DNA from: Chloroflexota bacterium
Lineage (GTDB): Bacteria > Chloroflexota > Dehalococcoidia > FW602-bin16
Reading direction: 5' to 3'
Assembly: GCA_004297765.1 (NCBI GenBank)
Contig: SCTZ01000031.1
Location: forward strand, 55,405 to 119,404
Length of the DNA: 64,000 bases
This document shows, in pieces, positions 20,003-28,149 of this stretch (its first letter is position 1; each line of letters opens with the position of its first letter). The notes beneath the pieces are model-generated. The model had not been told where the DNA came from. It saw only the letters and a list, made by a program, of their open reading frames with translations, and did not search any database. The translations under genes and the position numbers were made by a program.

Positions 20003-20365
20003 CTAAGTCAGATAGACAACGATATAAACTGTGGTATACTTCTAACATTCCCTTAGGTACGCTCCTAAGCGTGCCAATGATTGGCATTGACAGCTATCCT
20101 CGTCTGTTATCTTGCGCGTCTTGAGCGATCGTGGGCGCATGGACCCATCGGCTGAGCGTATCCTGCTCTGGCAAGATTCGGCTATCAGAAAACAAGTTGA
20201 GTGCGAATCACTCGCTCCTCCTTCGAGAGACCGGCGATAAGGGCTCGCCCGCTTACATGCGGGCCGGTGGATCTGTTTTCTAATCCACAGGGTTTGGCAC
20301 TCGGAAGCATTGACACAAATCGCCTTGGCAATCATCTCGGGAGGATGTGGCATGACTTCCCTCTG
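20003..20365 (+). ncRNA. Conserved hairpin-rich leader element, copy 1 (candidate structured RNA)
   Basis: This stretch matches 24110-24455 at roughly three quarters to four fifths of positions by eye. Both copies start with a promoter (here TAGACA 20013-20018, 16 nt, TATACT 20035-20040) and end GCCTTGGCAATCAT, then GGAGGA-G-GGCATG. Shared hairpins are GAGTG/CACTC, CCCGC-TACAT-GCGGG and a GTGGAT/ATCCAC stem. In that last stem one A-T/T-A pair becomes C-G in the other copy. A CTTAGG/CCTAAG hairpin (20052-20069) is specific to this copy. No known riboswitch consensus was recognised. It lies about 200 nt upstream of the ferredoxin/molybdoenzyme operon. Confidence 0.55.
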
Positions 20366-20443
20366 TATGCCACTTTCCCCGCCGCTACAGACAGACAATC
20401 TTGAAGTGTCTGAAATGGTCTATTCGGCTCGGAGTCTCCTTCC

Positions 20444-20469
20444 GTCATTCCCGCGAAAGCGGGAATGAC
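20444..20469. repeat. REP-like GTCATTCCCGC hairpin
   Basis: GTCATTCCCGC-GAAA-GCGGGAATGAC is a perfect 11-bp stem. Similar hairpins are common dispersed bacterial repeats. A diverged relative may be at 55218-55280. Confidence 0.6.
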
Positions 20470-20562
20470 AGGTCTGGGAAGCTTCTCAGACACGTTCTGG
20501 TGGGAGGAGCAGGGCTATCGGGAAATGGCGCCAGGCAGAGCGATATTTGAGGGGAGGAAATC

Positions 20563-21336
20563 GTGGTCCAATATGGCTTCTTCTATGACCAGAGTCGATG
20601 TACCGGATGCCACGCCTGTTCGATCATCTGCAAGAGTTGGAACGAGCACGAGCCGGGACCGAGGAAGTGGATGCGGGTTTTTCAGTGGGAGGAAGGGACT
20701 TTCCCGAGCCTCCGCGTAAACGCTCTCGCCGTGCCCTGTTACCATTGCGAGAATCCGACCTGCATACGCGCCTGCCCAGGCGGGGCGATTCATAAGGAAG
20801 AGCGGTTTGGCGCTGTGCTGGTGGATGGAGACCGCTGCGCGGAGATCCATCGCGAAATGGATTGCCGGCGTTGCTGGACGGCGTGTCCGTGGGGAGCGCC
20901 CCAGTTCGACAGCGACGACCAGAGGGCAACCATGTCGAAGTGCACGATGTGCGTTGATCGTCTGTACGATGGCCAGACGCCCGTCTGTGTGTCGTCGTGC
21001 TCGCTGCGGGCTTTGGACTTCGGCAAGATGGAGGATCTCCGCAAGTGGTACGGGCCGGGGGATCAAATCGAAGGAGTGCCTACGGGGCTTAGCCTGAAGC
21101 CGGCGGTGCTGTTCAAGCGCAGTGACGCGAAACGCCTATTGGTGCCATATGATGCCAATCGGGCGCTGGAGCTGTGGCGGGAGAGAGGGCCGTTCGCTGC
21201 CCCCGATTTGCCGCCCGTGTTCGAGTCAGCACACGATGTGACGTCGGCACCTGCCGGGCTGATTGGACGAAGCAAGCTCGTGCTGAAGCCTCGCACCGTG
21301 GAAGAGCTAATGTACTGCACCCGGGACGACGAGTAG
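20563..21336 (+). CDS. Four-cluster ferredoxin subunit of a molybdo-oxidoreductase (DmsB-like)
   Basis: The 257-residue protein opens QYGFFYDQSRCTGCHAC, as in DmsB, and has four cysteine groups: CTGCHACSIIC, CYHCENPTCIRACP, CRRCWTACP, and CTMCVDRL with a later CVSSC. These are enough for about four [4Fe-4S] clusters. SSCSLRALDFG also matches DmsB. It has no signal peptide or membrane anchor, so it is cytoplasmic. The start is a GTG at 20563 with GGGGAGG 6-7 nt upstream. The catalytic subunit begins 19 nt after its stop. It would carry electrons between the molybdenum site and an unseen partner. Confidence 0.88.
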   Translation: MVQYGFFYDQSRCTGCHACSIICKSWNEHEPGPRKWMRVFQWEEGTFPSLRVNALAVPCYHCENPTCIRACPGGAIHKEERFGAVLVDGDRCAEIHREMDCRRCWTACPWGAPQFDSDDQRATMSKCTMCVDRLYDGQTPVCVSSCSLRALDFGKMEDLRKWYGPGDQIEGVPTGLSLKPAVLFKRSDAKRLLVPYDANRALELWRERGPFAAPDLPPVFESAHDVTSAPAGLIGRSKLVLKPRTVEELMYCTRDDE

Positions 21337-21355
21337 AAGGGAAGGAAGGTGCAAG

Positions 21356-23812
21356 ATGAAGAAGGCTGACGGCAAGGAAGACTCGCAGAAGATCCAACAT
21401 ATCGTAGAAGCCCTTGGCAAGCGGCACCTAGGTGAGAAGACGGTTTATACTCCCTGCCTTACCGGATGCGATGGTATTGGTCACTGCGTGCTGAAGGCCC
21501 GGGTGAGGGATGGGCAGTTAGTGCTGGTGGAGCCGGACGACCGCTACAACCCAGGCGTCGGGCGTGAGGATCGGCTGCTGTCCGAGCGCGACCTGGCGAG
21601 GGCGATGGTGCAGCGTCGCGCCTGCCCGATGGCATGGGTATCACACAAGCACCACAACGACCCTGAACGTCTGCTGTACCCTCTCAAGCGACGGCCCGGG
21701 AGCGCGCGCGGCGCAGGGGATTTTGTCCGCATTTCGTGGGACGAGGCTCTTGACACGATCGTAGGGAAGATGATCGAGTATCGTGAGCGCTTTGGTCCCT
21801 ATTCGATCATGACCCCCTTCATGGGCAATGATCATGCCGAGCGCCTATTTGGCTTTTGGGGAGCCGGGGTAGATACCTGGGGGTGGTGCTCCTGTGATGC
21901 GGAACGCCTGGCCACGCACCTTACCGCGGGTCGATTGGGCTGGGAAGATTACCGCTCGTCCTCGGCTGCAGATGTCCTTCTGAACGCGAAGCTGATAGTG
22001 CTCTGGGGTTTCGACCCGACAACTGCCCACCAGGGCCCGAGCCATCAACTTGCCTGGTACATTCGAATGGCCCGAGAGCGCGGCACGCCAGTTATCTGTA
22101 TCGATCCACGCTACACCATGACCGCGGAGGTGCTGGCCGATCAGTGGATCCCGATCAAGCCGGGCACAGACATGGCCTTCATGCTCGGGGTCGCCCACGT
22201 CTTGTTCGAAGAGAAGTTGTACGACGAGAGCTTTGTGGAGCATTTCGTCGAGCCAGAGGGCTTCGCCCACTGGCGCTCTTACGTCCTTGGCGAGCAGGAC
22301 GGAGTACCCAAGACGCCGCGCTGGGCGGAGACGATCTGCGGCGTTCCCGCTCAGACGATCGCGGAGTTCGCCCGTCTCTATGCGCGAAGCAAGCCAACCT
22401 GGTTGTACAAGCATTGGGGGGTCGGCAGGAAAAGTCGCGGCGAGAATGCCGCGCGCGGAGCAGCCACGCTGCAGGCAATGATGGGCTACTTTGGCGTGCC
22501 GGGCGGTATCCTGCCCTACTTCATCGGCTCCTGGCCAATCCCACCCGGGCTACCGCTCGGGGATAAGCCCAGCAATTACACCGTGCCGAAGATCTGTCGA
22601 AGCTACAAGTGGGCCCAGGCCGTCCTGCTGGCAGACGAGGTGCGCGCCGGTCGAATGAGTCGAGACGAGTGGCGGGCAATCGTGGGATACAAAGGCGATC
22701 CGGCGCTGCCCATTCCCGAGGAGTTCCATCCACGCATGCTCTGGTGGGGCGGAAACTTCGGCGCTGGCAGCAATTTCCTCGCGACGTCCCCCGACTCTTT
22801 GAATGGCCAGATTCGCGCTCTGGAGCGGATGGACCTAGTGCTCTATATGCACCTGAGAATGACCCCGACGGCCCGCTATGCCGATATCATCTTGCCCGGT
22901 CTCGAGCCGACGTGGGAGGACGTCAAGTGTTCTGCTACTGCTTACGGTGGGTTCTCGACTCTGTCGTGCTCGCCTAGACTGGCCGAGCCGCCCGGGGAGG
23001 TACGCAGTGTGGAGTGGGTGTTCACGAAGATAGCCGACCGTCTCGGCTTTGGCAAGGAGTTCAACCGCTATTATTCGGACGACCTCCACTGGAACGAAGA
23101 CTGGGAGCGCTACCAAAAGCTGTCTTATGAAGCGACGGCGAAGAAGCTGGATTTCCCCACGCCTTCCTGGGACGAGTTTCGGGCCGGCAAGTTCGTCCAC
23201 GTCGACGAGCATCGTGATCAGCCCTTTGTAGGGTTCCAGGCGGAAATTGCCGACGAACAACCATTCCTGACGCGATCAGGCAAGTTCGAGATCTACTCAG
23301 AGATAATCGCCGACGACAAGCAACGGGGCGAGGTGCACTACGATCACTCTGGGCGATTGATCAACAACTTGCCTAACGACTGGCGGGACCTCCAGCCGCT
23401 GCCCGTATATCAACCCTCGCGACACGGGCTGGAAGATTCGCTGGGAGTCAAGTATCCGCTTATGATGCTCACCTCACATAGCCGATACCGTATACATTCG
23501 CAATTCTGGAGCCAGCCCTTGCTGCGGGGCGATGTGTATCGGCATTCGGTGTGGCTCAGCCCGGCGGACGCTCAAAGACGAGGGATACGTGAGGGCGATC
23601 GAGTGCGCGTTTTCAATGACAAGGGTGAGATCTTCCTTCCCGTCTATGTCACATCTCGGATCATGCCTGGACTGGTGGTGGTGCGTGCCGGAGCCTGGTA
23701 CGAGCCCGGCGACGGCCTCGCCGCGACTATGCTGCTCGGTGATACCGAAAGCCCGGTAACACCTGCGCCGGCCACGACGCTGGTACAGGTGGAGAAGCCA
23801 GTCCTTACATAG
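21356..23812 (+). CDS. Molybdopterin oxidoreductase, DMSO-reductase family catalytic subunit
   Basis: An 818-residue protein. Cys34, Cys38, Cys44 and Cys90 (the last in ACPMAW) fit an N-terminal [4Fe-4S] cluster. DPERLLYPLKR, RISWDEALD, IVLWGFDPTTAHQG and CIDPRYTMTAEVLADQWIPIKPGTD are classic bis-MGD binding segments. The C-terminal domain has LMMLTSHSRYRIHSQF and DRVRVFNDKGE. There is no twin-arginine signal, so it should be cytoplasmic. The segment WGWCSCDAE sits where the metal ligand is expected, and both Ser and Cys are available there. No DmsC-like anchor or dedicated chaperone is present. The substrate is unknown. Confidence 0.9.
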   Translation: MKKADGKEDSQKIQHIVEALGKRHLGEKTVYTPCLTGCDGIGHCVLKARVRDGQLVLVEPDDRYNPGVGREDRLLSERDLARAMVQRRACPMAWVSHKHHNDPERLLYPLKRRPGSARGAGDFVRISWDEALDTIVGKMIEYRERFGPYSIMTPFMGNDHAERLFGFWGAGVDTWGWCSCDAERLATHLTAGRLGWEDYRSSSAADVLLNAKLIVLWGFDPTTAHQGPSHQLAWYIRMARERGTPVICIDPRYTMTAEVLADQWIPIKPGTDMAFMLGVAHVLFEEKLYDESFVEHFVEPEGFAHWRSYVLGEQDGVPKTPRWAETICGVPAQTIAEFARLYARSKPTWLYKHWGVGRKSRGENAARGAATLQAMMGYFGVPGGILPYFIGSWPIPPGLPLGDKPSNYTVPKICRSYKWAQAVLLADEVRAGRMSRDEWRAIVGYKGDPALPIPEEFHPRMLWWGGNFGAGSNFLATSPDSLNGQIRALERMDLVLYMHLRMTPTARYADIILPGLEPTWEDVKCSATAYGGFSTLSCSPRLAEPPGEVRSVEWVFTKIADRLGFGKEFNRYYSDDLHWNEDWERYQKLSYEATAKKLDFPTPSWDEFRAGKFVHVDEHRDQPFVGFQAEIADEQPFLTRSGKFEIYSEIIADDKQRGEVHYDHSGRLINNLPNDWRDLQPLPVYQPSRHGLEDSLGVKYPLMMLTSHSRYRIHSQFWSQPLLRGDVYRHSVWLSPADAQRRGIREGDRVRVFNDKGEIFLPVYVTSRIMPGLVVVRAGAWYEPGDGLAATMLLGDTESPVTPAPATTLVQVEKPVLT

Positions 23813-23875
23813 TTTCTACCTTCAAGCCTCGCATCGCACGTGGTCCGAGGCGCGGTATTGCTGAAACGGAGGCAT

Positions 23876-23922
23876 GACACACCCCGAATTTCAGGGCACC
23901 TCCTGGAAGCCCGGGGTGTGTC
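23876..23922 (+). terminator. Terminator-like hairpin after the molybdoenzyme operon
   Basis: GACACACCCCG (23876) pairs with CGGGGTGTGTC (ending 23922) across a 25-nt loop, followed by TTTGCTGC. The U-tract is short. Confidence 0.6.
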
Positions 23923-23975
23923 TTTGCTGCAGCGGCTAGCCTTCAACTGCGCTTTCCACCCACGAAAACTAGTTA

Positions 23976-24028
23976 TTGACAGTCCATCCCCACGCTGGTA
24001 GGATGAGCGCACATGACGTATAACGTTA
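23976..24028 (+). promoter_or_regulatory. Promoter plus palindromic operator, site B
   Basis: TTGACA (23976-23981), 17 nt, TAGGAT (23999-24004), then the near-palindrome TGACGTATAACGTTA (24014-24028). The layout matches sites A and C. It reads towards the leader element and the Liv/ferredoxin-oxidoreductase operon. Confidence 0.7.
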
Positions 24029-24109
24029 AGTGCGTCTTCTCAGTCGACCCTTCGCCGGGCTCGCGCTTGCGTACCTGCGACGCTGGCTGACGTGGCGTGA
24101 ACATAGCAC

Positions 24110-24455
24110 CCAAGTCAGGTGTACAATAGTATAGACTGCTGTTATGATACAAAATGTGCCAATCATCGGTATTGGTTGCAGTCTTCCTCTGATGTCCTGC
24201 GCACCCTCGGTTGACTGTGGGCGCATGGACCGATCGGTTAAGCACAACTGCTCTGGCAAACCTATTCCGGCTATCAGAAGACAAGGTGAGTGGCGGATCA
24301 CTCACCCCTCCTTCGAGAGACCGGCGATGGAAGCTCACCCGCGTACATGCGGGCCGGCGGACCCGTCTTTCAGGTCCACCGGGTTTAGCGCTCCGAAACA
24401 TCGGCGCACATCGCCTTGGCAATCATTTCGATAGGAGGAGGCATGGCTTTATCTC
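24110..24455 (+). ncRNA. Conserved hairpin-rich leader element, copy 2 (candidate structured RNA)
   Basis: This is the second copy of the element at 20003-20365. Its promoter is TGTACA (24120-24125), 17 nt, TATGAT (24143-24148). Hairpins include CCAAT/ATTGG near the 5' end, GTGAGTG/CACTCAC, CCCGC-GTACAT-GCGGG and GGACC/GGTCC. It ends in AGGAGGAGGCATG, which could initiate a short peptide. It lies upstream of livH at 24693 and is also downstream of operator site B, so two promoters may feed this transcript. Confidence 0.55.
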
Positions 24456-24611
24456 CAGAATACCTCTTTAGCCGACAACGCCGCAGACCGATCATCTCGC
24501 CGGCGGTCGAGCGCCTCCCTGTGGGAGTTGTTCCAGACCAGGTTTGGCGTGGAGCACGAGTCGCAGTATCTCGGATCAGCCCGTGGTCTAGATAGTCTAA
24601 TAGTAATGGTC

Positions 24612-24662
24612 GGCATTCAGCACTGACGAGTCTTCCCTGAATGCCCCACGCCGGATGTGGGG
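24612..24662 (+). promoter_or_regulatory. Two overlapping, mutually exclusive hairpins before livH
   Basis: GGCATTCAG (24612-24620) can pair with CTGAATGCC (24637-24645). The end of that arm overlaps a second hairpin, CCCCAC-N7-GTGGGG (24644-24662). The pair looks like an antiterminator/attenuator arrangement, but there is no U-tract. Confidence 0.35.
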
Positions 24663-24692
24663 TAGTCCTCAACAACGGTTGGAGGCAGGACC

Positions 24693-25577
24693 TTGTTCTT
24701 TCAGCAAGTCGTGAACGGATTCGTGCTCGGCTCGGAGTATGCCCTCTTCGCCGTGGGGCTGGCCCTGGTCTTTGGAGCGATGCGGGCCTTCAACGTGGCC
24801 TACAGCGTTACCTTCTTGATCGCCTCGTACGTCGCCTATGTCCTTGTTAGCGTGGTCAAGCTGCCCATGTTGCCGGTTGGCTTCCTCCTGTCCATCCTGG
24901 CCGGCGCCCTCATTAGTTTGCTCACCGAACGGATTGCCTTCTGGCCATTTCGATTGCGGGGCACCAGTGACCACATCTCCGAGGGCATCGCCTCCATCGC
25001 CTTTGCCATTGTGGTGGTCAATCTGGTGCAGGTGATCTTCGGGGGCGATCCCCTTGCCATCAGCTCGCCCATTCCCAGTGTTCCCCTGTCCCTGGGCAGT
25101 CTGGTCATCAACTCCATCCAGTTGCTAAACTTCGGGGTGGCCGTAGTTCTGATGTTGATTCTGGGCTGGTTCCTCAAGTTCACCAAGGCCGGCAAGGCCA
25201 TCCGGGCCACCGCCTTCAAAGCTACTACCGTGCGGCTGCTGGGCATCAACCCGGAGCGCATCCGGATGTACACGTTCCTGGCCTCGGGAGCCCTGGGTGG
25301 GGCGGCAGGGTTGCTGATGACGATCTTCTTCGGCAGCGTCCACGCGGGCATTGCCGAAAGCATGATGATGAAGGTCTTCGCCATCGTGGTGATCGGGGGC
25401 GTCGGCAGCTTACAGGGCAGTATCGTGGCAGGGCTGCTGCTAGGCGTGATCGAGGCGCTCAGCGTGACCTACCTCTCCAGCACGTTCCGGGACGTCAGCG
25501 CCTACGCGCTGTTTTTCCTGATCCTGCTCCTGCGGCCCAGTGGCCTGCTGGGCAAACGGGAGGTGAATCGGGCATGA
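24693..25577 (+). CDS. livH: Liv-type ABC transporter permease LivH
   Basis: A 294-residue hydrophobic protein beginning FFQQVVNGFVLGSEYALFAVGLALVFG, with the coupling segment AIRATAFKATTVRLLGINP and the family C-terminus FFLILLLRPSGLLGKRE. The start is a TTG with GGAGG 7 nt before it. It overlaps the next gene by ATGA. It forms the channel with the permease half of the LivM-LivG fusion that follows. Confidence 0.92.
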   Translation: MFFQQVVNGFVLGSEYALFAVGLALVFGAMRAFNVAYSVTFLIASYVAYVLVSVVKLPMLPVGFLLSILAGALISLLTERIAFWPFRLRGTSDHISEGIASIAFAIVVVNLVQVIFGGDPLAISSPIPSVPLSLGSLVINSIQLLNFGVAVVLMLILGWFLKFTKAGKAIRATAFKATTVRLLGINPERIRMYTFLASGALGGAAGLLMTIFFGSVHAGIAESMMMKVFAIVVIGGVGSLQGSIVAGLLLGVIEALSVTYLSSTFRDVSAYALFFLILLLRPSGLLGKREVNRA

Positions 25578-27298
25578 TCGACTTTGTACAGACCTACGAG
25601 CCGCTATTCGATCAGATTCTGATTGCGGGGCTACTGGCCCTCGGTCTCTTCATCTGGCTGCGCTGCGGTCTGTTCTCCATGGCCACGCCGGGCTTCATGG
25701 CCATTGGATCCTACGCCACAGCGATCGCTAGCACCAAGCTGGGACTGCCCTTCGTCGCTTCGATGGCATTGGCGGTGGTGCTGTCGTTTGTGCTGGGGCT
25801 GGCGCTGGCGCGGCTGTGCCTGCGCTTGCGGGAGATTTACTTTGCCATGGCCACCTTCGCCTTCAGCGAGCTAGTGCGGCTGTTGACGCTGAACTGGGAT
25901 GCGCTGACGGGGGGCTCGCGGGGCGTGTACGGCATCCCGGGGGCCACCGAGCCGTGGGAGTTGGTGCTGGCAGTGGTGGTGGTGACCTACGCCTTCGCAC
26001 GCTGGACGGGCAACTCCAAGTTCGGGCGAGCCCTGGCCGTGTTGCGGGAGGACCACCTGCTGGCGGGCACGCTGGGGGTGCATACGACCTGGTACCAGGT
26101 GGTATTCTTCGCGCTGGGGGCGGTGGCCACGGCGCTGGCGGGGGTCTTCAAAGCCCATCTGAACCAGTACATCTCGCCCAACGAGTTTGGCTTCGCGTTG
26201 CTGACGTCGGTGCTGATGATGGTGGTGCTTGGGGGCAAGGCCCGCTGGGCGGGAGCCATTCTGGGAGCGATTCTGGTGACCGTGCTTCCGGAAGTGCTGC
26301 GGATCGGGCGGCAGTACCTACTGTTGATCAACGCCTTTGTGCTGCTGGCCGTGGTGGTGCTGCTGCCGCAGGGGCTCTCCGGACTGCGGCTTCCGCGGAG
26401 GAAGAAAGCCGCCGTGGAGCGGACCCCAGGCACGGAGGCGGGGGGCGAACTGGATGGTGAGGCGGCTCGCAAGCTCTTTGCGCGGAGCGGGGAGAGCGCC
26501 GGGCAAGCGGGGCAGCCGTTGCTGTCGCTCGAGGCGGTGAGCGTGCGCTATGGTGGGCTGCAGGTGTTGAAGGATGTCAGCTTCGCGCTGCAGGAGGGCG
26601 AGGTCTTCGGATTGATCGGACCGAACGGAGCGGGCAAGACCACGCTGTTGAACGTGATCAGCGGGCTGGTGCCGCCGTTTGCCGGTACGCTGCGGTGGCA
26701 GGGACGCGACGTGACGACCCTGCGTCCCGATCAATTGGCGGAGCTGGGCATCGCGCGGACGTATCAGAGCATTCGGCTGTTGCGGGAGGTCTCGGTCTTC
26801 GATAACGTGCTGATGGGAGCCCACCTGCGTCTGAGACATGGACTGCTGGACGCGGTGGTCAGCTCGCCGCGGGCTCGGGCTGAGGAGCGGGCCGTACGGG
26901 AGAGCATCTGGACACTGCTTCGGACGCTGGGATTGGCGGAGTACGCGCAGAGCCCGGCCGGGTCGCTGTCGTATGGGGTGCAGCGGCGAGTGGAGGTGGC
27001 ACGGGCCCTGGCCAGTCGGCCGCGGCTGTTGCTGCTAGACGAGCCGACCTCGGGGATGAACGACGCGGAGACGATGATCTTCGGGGAGTGGATCACGACC
27101 TTGCGGGAGGCGGGGCTAACGATCCTGGTGATCGAGCATCACGTGCCGCTGGTGGTTAAGACCTGTGACCGGGTGCTGGTGCTGAACTTCGGGGTGCCGA
27201 TCGCCGTGGGCACGCCGAGCGAGGTGCAGCGACAGCCGGCCGTGATCGAGGCGTACCTGGGCAAGGACGCAGTGGAAGAAGTAGGAGTGAGCGAATGA
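25574..27298 (+). CDS. Fused Liv permease-ATPase (LivM-LivG)
   Basis: A single 574-residue frame joins two normally separate subunits. Residues ~1-275 are a LivM-type permease (VFFALGAVATALAGVFKAHLNQYISPNEFGF). After a ~45-residue polar linker, residues ~318-570 form a LivG-type ATPase with Walker A GPNGAGKTTLLN, a signature motif reading LSYGVQRRVEVARAL, Walker B LLLLDEPTSGM and the switch His in VIEHH. It overlaps livH and livF by ATGA at each end. The fusion fixes stoichiometry of one membrane and one nucleotide-binding domain per chain. Confidence 0.93.
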   Translation: MIDFVQTYEPLFDQILIAGLLALGLFIWLRCGLFSMATPGFMAIGSYATAIASTKLGLPFVASMALAVVLSFVLGLALARLCLRLREIYFAMATFAFSELVRLLTLNWDALTGGSRGVYGIPGATEPWELVLAVVVVTYAFARWTGNSKFGRALAVLREDHLLAGTLGVHTTWYQVVFFALGAVATALAGVFKAHLNQYISPNEFGFALLTSVLMMVVLGGKARWAGAILGAILVTVLPEVLRIGRQYLLLINAFVLLAVVVLLPQGLSGLRLPRRKKAAVERTPGTEAGGELDGEAARKLFARSGESAGQAGQPLLSLEAVSVRYGGLQVLKDVSFALQEGEVFGLIGPNGAGKTTLLNVISGLVPPFAGTLRWQGRDVTTLRPDQLAELGIARTYQSIRLLREVSVFDNVLMGAHLRLRHGLLDAVVSSPRARAEERAVRESIWTLLRTLGLAEYAQSPAGSLSYGVQRRVEVARALASRPRLLLLDEPTSGMNDAETMIFGEWITTLREAGLTILVIEHHVPLVVKTCDRVLVLNFGVPIAVGTPSEVQRQPAVIEAYLGKDAVEEVGVSE

Positions 27299-28008
27299 AG
27301 GACGAGCCAGTGCTGGAGGTGACGGGGCTATCAGCTGGGTATGGGGCGGTGCTGGCGATCCGGGAGATCAGCCTGAGGGTGGGGGCGCAGGACGTGGTGT
27401 GCCTGCTGGGACCGAACGGGGCGGGGAAGACGACCACGCTGCGGGCGCTGGTTGGGCTGATCTCTGCGGCCGCGGGGGAGATCCGCTTCAATGGGCGCTC
27501 GATTCGAGGCAGCAGCACCGAGAGGTTGGTAAAGCAGGGGCTGGTGATGGTGCCGGAGGGGCGCGAGGTGCTGGCCACAATGAGCGTGCAGGAGAACCTG
27601 GAACTGGGGGCCTACGTGCGGAGTGACGGCGAGGTGTCTCGGGATCTGGAGCGGATGTTCGAGTTGTTCCCGGTTCTGCGGGAGCGGCGGCACCTGGCGG
27701 CGGGTAACCTATCGGGAGGAGAACAGCAGATGCTGGCCATTGGGCGGGCCTTGATGGCGCGGCCGCAACTGTTGCTGCTAGACGAGCCATCGTTGGGATT
27801 GGCGCCACTGTTGGTGCAGCAGGTGTTCGAGGTGCTGGGCGAGATCAAGCGGCAGGGGCTGCCGATTCTGCTGGTGGAGCAGAACACGCGCAAAGCGCTG
27901 GAGATCGCGGACTATGGCTTTGTGATCCGCAACGGGAGCATCGTGCGCGAGGGACCGGCTGCGGAGCTCAAGCATGATCGACAACTGGTGGAGGCCTACC
28001 TGGCGTAG
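27295..28008 (+). CDS. livF: Liv-type ABC transporter ATPase LivF
   Basis: A 237-residue ABC ATPase with Walker A GPNGAGKTTTLRAL, signature LSGGEQQMLAIGRAL, Walker B LLLLDEPSLGL and the family's C-terminus GPAAELKHDRQLVEAYLA. It is coupled to the fusion gene by ATGA. With the fusion's ATPase half it makes the LivG/LivF heterodimer. It may also serve the ATPase-less Liv operon at 262-3396. Confidence 0.94.
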   Translation: MKDEPVLEVTGLSAGYGAVLAIREISLRVGAQDVVCLLGPNGAGKTTTLRALVGLISAAAGEIRFNGRSIRGSSTERLVKQGLVMVPEGREVLATMSVQENLELGAYVRSDGEVSRDLERMFELFPVLRERRHLAAGNLSGGEQQMLAIGRALMARPQLLLLDEPSLGLAPLLVQQVFEVLGEIKRQGLPILLVEQNTRKALEIADYGFVIRNGSIVREGPAAELKHDRQLVEAYLA

Positions 28009-28031
28009 GAAAGTGCAAAGCCATCCTCTAC

Positions 28032-28100
28032 CTCCCCGGGCACATGCAATGTGCCCTACAGCGCGCCTCATGTAGGGGCACATTGCATGTGCCCGGGGAG
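28032..28100. repeat. Long inverted repeat between livF and the binding-protein gene
   Basis: Arms 28032-28056 and 28076-28100 are perfect 25-nt complements, extended inwards by TACA/TGTA with one bulged G. Read as RNA this is a very stable hairpin 24 nt after the livF stop and 50 nt before the next ATG. It has no T-run and could be an mRNA stabiliser, a processing site or a small insertion. Confidence 0.7.
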
Positions 28101-28149
28101 GGGAGTTCTGTTTGTTGTACTACTGAACCAAGAGGAGAGGAGAGAAGAC

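Larger units (their letters stand above)
19884..20562. other. Gap before the molybdoenzyme operon
   Basis: It contains the palindrome 19924-19953, a promoter at 20013-20040, the conserved leader element copy 1 to about 20365, and a REP-like hairpin at 20444-20469. 20470-20562 carries the GGGGAGG ribosome-binding site of the ferredoxin gene. Confidence 0.6.
23813..24692. other. 880-bp gap between the molybdoenzyme and the Liv operon
   Basis: In order: a terminator (23876-23922), a promoter with operator site B (23976-24028), the conserved leader element copy 2 with its own promoter (24110-24455), a short reading frame from 24443 with no recognisable product, overlapping hairpins (24612-24662), and the ribosome-binding site of livH. 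Confidence 0.65.

Noticed and set aside
20041..20365. Cobalamin or molybdenum-cofactor riboswitch upstream of the molybdoenzyme
   Set aside because: I could not find the conserved cobalamin boxes and could not match the Moco consensus from memory, so it is left as an unnamed structured element.
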